Shown here piece after piece: positions 61,701-64,000 of a DNA stretch of 64,000 bases. This stretch comes from Buxus sempervirens. Lineage: Eukaryota > Streptophyta > Magnoliopsida > Buxales > Buxaceae. Both the position numbers and the translations under genes were made by a program. The DNA is taken from assembly GCA_947561395.2 (NCBI GenBank), contig OX387183.1, positions 10,281,402 to 10,345,401 on the forward strand. The letters run 5' to 3'. A model generated the notes under the pieces. The model saw only the letters and a program-made list of their open reading frames with translations, had not been told where the DNA came from and did no database searches. Position 1 is the first letter of the stretch. Each line of letters begins with the position of its first letter.

Positions 61701-62250
61701 TGATCCGAACTGTTCCAACCCCAACAATTTTACAAGCTATGTTATTTCCCATCAAAGCTGTACCACCATTCACTGATTGATATGTCGTGAACCAATCTTT
61801 GTTGAGACACATATGGTGGGAACAACCCGAATCAAGAATCCATTCTCCATCCGAGCGTACACTGTTGACAATAACTGTGAGAACATTTTCAGAACCATCT
61901 GAATTTTCTTCAACATTACCAGCAACTTCCTTAGCCTTCCTCTCTTTAAGCTTTGGACAGTCTCTCTTAAAGTGTCCAGGCTTGTGACAGAAATGACATT
62001 TATATTTTCTAGACTTAGAATTTGATCTAGATTTATCTCTGTCACCATTAAAACCTTTCTCTTTCGTTCTACCTCTCACCATCAAACCCTCAGCCTGATC
62101 CTCACTCCCATTCCCAGATACCTTTTTTCTTAATTCTCGAGAATGCAAGGATCCCTTAACATCCTCCATAGAAATCGTATCTTTTCCATAGAGTAAGGTA
62201 GTGACAAAATGTTCATAAGATGGAGGTAACGAACACAACACTATAAGAGC
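58747..62250 (-). CDS. Copia gag C-terminus and pol polyprotein
   Basis: About 1160 open codons after the nonsense codon. In order: end of gag with zinc knuckle [14 protein letters not shown], protease [15 protein letters not shown]-pre-integrase [14 protein letters not shown], integrase ([53 protein letters not shown]), reverse transcriptase ([31 protein letters not shown]) and RNase H ([40 protein letters not shown]). All these hallmarks are intact. Translation of this part from gag would need read-through of the TAG at 62251. Confidence 0.93.
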   Translation of the reverse strand, partial: ALIVLCSLPPSYEHFVTTLLYGKDTISMEDVKGSLHSRELRKKVSGNGSEDQAEGLMVRGRTKEKGFNGDRDKSRSNSKSRKYKCHFCHKPGHFKRDCPKLKERKAKEVAGNVEENSDGSENVLTVIVNSVRSDGEWILDSGCSHHMCLNKDWFTTYQSVNGGTALMGNNIACKIVGVGTVRIKMHDGTVRTLTDVRHVPDLKRNLISLGTLDSNGCRYTAEGGVKRVTKGALVVMKGKKVNGLYVLEGNTITGTTAVSSSTNPDSDNTQLWHMRLGHMSERGLTVLSKQGLLGGQKIGKLDFCEHCIFGKQCRVKFSTAVHRTKGTVDYIHSDLWGPSRVPSKGGSRYLLTFIDDFSRKVWVFTLKHKDEVFLNFKQWKTMIEKQTGKKIKRLRTDNGLEFCHGEFNEFCKNEGIVRHRTVRKTPQQNGVAERMNRTLLERARCMLSNAGLGKEFWAEAISTACYLVNRSPSTAIECKTPEEVWSGTHADYSSLRIFGCPAYAHVNEGKLEPRAKKCIFLGYASGVKGYRLWCPDPKSSKFLISRDVTFDESVMLRQKEECVDASRDRGVSEQVELECSEKEQIDTTSQPIEEEVQYPSEEDAPQQRQYSIATGRERRVIRPPQRYSYADFVAYALTVADTVEFQEPSTYREAVMSSESAQWTVAMTEEMESLQKNQTWKLVRPQKGKRIVGCKWVFKKKEGTPGIEDVRYKARLVAKGYSQKEGVDFNEVFSPVVKHSSIRILLDMVAAFDLELEQLDVKTAFLHGELEEQIYMHQLEGFAVSGMEDHVCLLKKSLYGLKQSPRQWYKRFDTFMIGHSYSRSEHDSCVYFRRLSDGSFMYLLLYVDDMLIVAKSMSEIDKLKMQLGDEFEMKDLGAAKKILGMEIHRDRKAGKLYLSQKRYIEKVLERFGMQSSKPVSTPLAAHFRLSAELSPQTEEEKEHMSHVPYASAVGSLMYAMVCTRPDISHVVSVVSRYMGHPGKTHWQAVKWILRYLKGTTDVGLAFDSRVKINVVGFVDSDFAGDHDRRRSLTGYVFTLSGCAVSWKATLQATVALSTTEAEYMAVTEAVKESVWMRGLLGELGLQQGLTVIHCDSQSAIHLTKNQMYHERTKHIDVRYHFIRDIISEGHIEVKKIGTADNPADMLTKPIPAAKFKHCLDLIGVYSM

Positions 62251-62682
62251 CTAATCCTCATCATCAATTTTTACATCAATATTTCTCAGATCCATAATAA
62301 TCTTATTAAATTCATCAAGGTGATCTGTAATAGACATACCTTCTCGCATCCGAAGAGTATAGAGGCGTTGTTTCAAATACAACCTGTTCGTGAGAGATTT
62401 GGTCATATACAGGCTCTCCAGCTTGAGCCACAACTCAGGCGCACTCTCTTCGTCTGCAACCTCCCGTAACACCTCATCGCTCAAGCACAACAGAATCGCA
62501 CTGTGAGCCTTTTCCATCAGATCATCCTTCTCACCATCCGACATCGTTGCAGGTAGAGAATCTCTACCTTTAAGAGCTTTACCTAACCCCTGTTGAACCA
62601 ATAGAGCACGCATCTTCAATCGCCATAAACTGAAGCTATTCTGCCCATTAAATTTCTCCACTTCATACTTCGTAGCTGCCAT
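62251..62682 (-). CDS. Copia gag, N-terminal part
   Basis: 143 codons from ATG 62682 ([20 protein letters not shown]) to TAG 62253-62251. It is the UBN2-type gag domain ([14 protein letters not shown] and [19 protein letters not shown]). The stop is in frame with the pol reading that follows directly. A CAG to TAG change would explain it. Gag is therefore cut short before its zinc knuckle. Confidence 0.9.
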   Translation of the reverse strand: MAATKYEVEKFNGQNSFSLWRLKMRALLVQQGLGKALKGRDSLPATMSDGEKDDLMEKAHSAILLCLSDEVLREVADEESAPELWLKLESLYMTKSLTNRLYLKQRLYTLRMREGMSITDHLDEFNKIIMDLRNIDVKIDDED

Positions 62683-62728
62683 ATCAGAAAACCCCAAAAT
62701 CTGAGCAACCTTAGCTCCGATACCAGTT

Positions 62729-63056
62729 TGTTGTGATTAAACCCTAGATCTGGATCTGATAATAGCCAAGAAGCAAGAAACAAATAGAGAAAAGAAAACA
62801 GAGATCACAAGCACACAACGATTTACGTGGTTCGGCACGAAGCCTACGTCCACGGGCGAAGATCGGAACAAGCTTTCACTATGAGAAGGAAAAAACGAAG
62901 AGATTACAGAATGAGCTCTCTGGCTCTCAAAACCCCTAATATCAAAAGACCCATAACATACACGAACCGGGTCGGGTCAGAACCCACCATGAATCGGGTC
63001 GGGTCACGGGTCAGCGGGTCGTCCATCGGGTCTGAATTCGAGACACCCACATTACA
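62729..63056 (-). repeat. Copia 5' LTR
   Basis: Same 328 bp as the 3' LTR with one difference. Just inside it, on the minus strand from 62725, lies TGGTATCGGAGC, the primer-binding site for initiator tRNA-Met with one mismatch from the usual TGGTATCAGAGC. Confidence 0.95.
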
Positions 63057-63104
63057 TATTTTTATAATAAAAATAATACACACTTGCCCTTGCGCTTCCC
63101 TCCT

Positions 63105-63192
63105 GTCCTCCCCTGCCCCTGCCCCTGCCCTTGCCAGTGCCTGTGCCTGTGCCTGTGCCCGTGCCCGTGCCCTTGCCCTTGCCTATGCCCGC
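63105..63192. repeat. TGCCCx hexamer microsatellite
   Basis: About 13 imperfect units of TGCCCY/TGCCTG/TGCCCG, G/C-rich in an otherwise AT-rich stretch. Confidence 0.85.
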
Positions 63193-63653
63193 ATATCACA
63201 TGCATGTGAACCTGCTTTACCCCCATTGTCTTTATGTAAATTTCTTTTTTTGGAGTCCTCATTCACCAAAATGACCTATTCATCCTCTCTTGACTCTTTC
63301 CATGAAAGAAAACTTGATGATTATTGCCAAACTACAAGAGAAAAAGCATAACACACTAGATTTTCTTCTCATATATCAAAATTCACTATAACTTAAGAAA
63401 ATTATCTATGGATCTTTGAATGTTTTAAATCTTTCCCAGTCCTCCCCAAAAAATCCAAGGAGAGGAAGCAAGCAAGGAAAAGTACCAACTTTCAATATTC
63501 TTCACTTTTAAACAAATCCATTAATTAACTGAAAATTGTGGAAATAAATAAAAGAGGATCAACATAGAATTATTTACAGATAAGAGGACCTTAAACCATC
63601 CACAAGGTGTCATCACCAGCACTTGATTTTATGAGTCTCAAACCATCTAGCTC
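63193..63653. other. Non-coding stretch at the right end
   Basis: AT-rich sequence with no recognised gene or element, possibly the 3' flank of the gene suggested next. Confidence 0.4.
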
Positions 63654-63704
63654 TCAAGATGGAAAGTAGCCCTTATTTCCATGAATCCAAACTCGCATAT
63701 CCAC
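63654..63704 (-). CDS. Possible last exon of an unidentified gene
   Basis: On the minus strand, a good 3' splice site (TTTCCTTTGCAG) is followed by 16 codons, VDMRVWIHGNKGYFPS, and TGA. Family unknown. The rest of the gene would lie to the right of 63704 and beyond the window. The call rests on one splice signal and a short open frame. Confidence 0.3.
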   Translation of the reverse strand: MDMRVWIHGNKGYFPS

Positions 63705-64000
63705 CTGCAAAGGAAAATAAGACAGCACATGAAGTATTTGAGAATGGATCAAATAATGTTGGTTCACTCCTAGGTTCCAATTCTTGATCTTAGAACAATA
63801 TATGCTCTTGCCTAAACCAACCTATTTCTCATAACAAATGATGCCAAAGAAAGACAAATGGAAGGATATTAGCTTAGCTTGGCACATGAGAAATGACAGT
63901 TCAATTTTGTTGTTTTGACCTTTTAAGTGCACTTAGAAGAATTCACGAGATGAACTCTACTTGTATCAAACTCAATCAAAATTCTTCAAGACAATCTAAT
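63705..64000. other. Window end, nothing recognised
   Basis: AT-rich sequence without a recognisable exon. If the short exon on its left is real, this is intron. Confidence 0.4.

Larger units (their letters stand above)
58329..63056 (-). mobile_element. Young Tork/Tnt1-type Ty1-copia retrotransposon
   Basis: Complete 4728-bp element, coding on the minus strand, with 328-bp LTRs and the 5-bp target duplication TATTT at 58324-58328 and 63057-63061. The LTRs differ at one position by eye (T at 58509 against G at 62909), which points to a recent insertion. Domain order gag-protease-integrase-RT-RNase H defines Copia, and the RT text [18 protein letters not shown] and [20 protein letters not shown] is Tnt1-like. 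One nonsense codon between gag and pol is the only disabling change noticed. Confidence 0.95.

Noticed and set aside
63062..63351. Frames through the TGCCCx repeat
   Set aside because: Simple-sequence translation products with no conserved text.

Overview
The window is nuclear DNA of a flowering plant. It has spliced genes with GT-AG introns, a chloroplast-targeted Mg-chelatase gene, and plant-type MULE, L1, RTE, Copia, hAT, CACTA and MITE elements. Introns of 6.7 and 16.7 kb packed with retroelements suggest a medium to large genome, probably a woody angiosperm. I cannot name the species. No prokaryotic features and no CRISPR array were seen.

Layout. 1-977 (minus) is the first exon of CHLH, the Mg-chelatase H subunit, with a G-box 230 bp upstream of its start. 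2217 to about 17000 is one giant Mutator-like element (MULE) of about 14.8 kb. It has long inverted ends, a broken MURA transposase (3816-6119), an intact 8-exon gene for a 437-aa protein with an HMG-box-like N-terminus (6553-8539), two tandem-repeat arrays (8960-10480), a broken transposon-protein gene (11372-12674) and an intact 10-exon Ulp1/C48 SUMO-protease-like gene (13796-15751, minus). The palindrome CGATTAATCG occurs about 20 times inside this element and nowhere else that I could find. This is the most striking signal in the window. It resembles the motif clusters that VANDAL MULEs use as targets of their anti-silencing proteins, but the motif and the proteins here differ.

17-19.5 kb holds a poly(A)-tailed retroposed stretch and two MITEs. 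19483-47573 (minus) is a single intact gene of six exons encoding a 324-aa cinnamoyl-CoA-reductase-like (SDR/DFR-type) enzyme. It spans 28 kb because its introns carry an RTE LINE with a nested MITE, a hAT remnant, a tRNA-SINE-like sequence and at least four L1 LINEs. A dead duplicate of its exon 1 lies at 53569-53686.

51.4-52.5 kb is a decayed LRR receptor-like-protein pseudogene. 53.78-58.08 kb is a dead L1 carrying a hAT element and a solo LTR as later insertions. A CACTA end follows at 58077. 58329-63056 is a young Tork/Tnt1-type Copia with a TATTT target duplication, one difference between its LTRs and a single nonsense codon between gag and pol. The last kilobase holds a G/C-rich hexamer repeat and possibly the last exon of another gene.

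How the parts relate. The two host enzymes serve unrelated pathways: chlorophyll synthesis, and phenylpropanoid or aldehyde reduction. The MULE genes form a separate module: a dead transposase, two conserved accessory genes and a dense array of one palindrome. All coordinates, splice junctions and counts were read by eye and should be recomputed.
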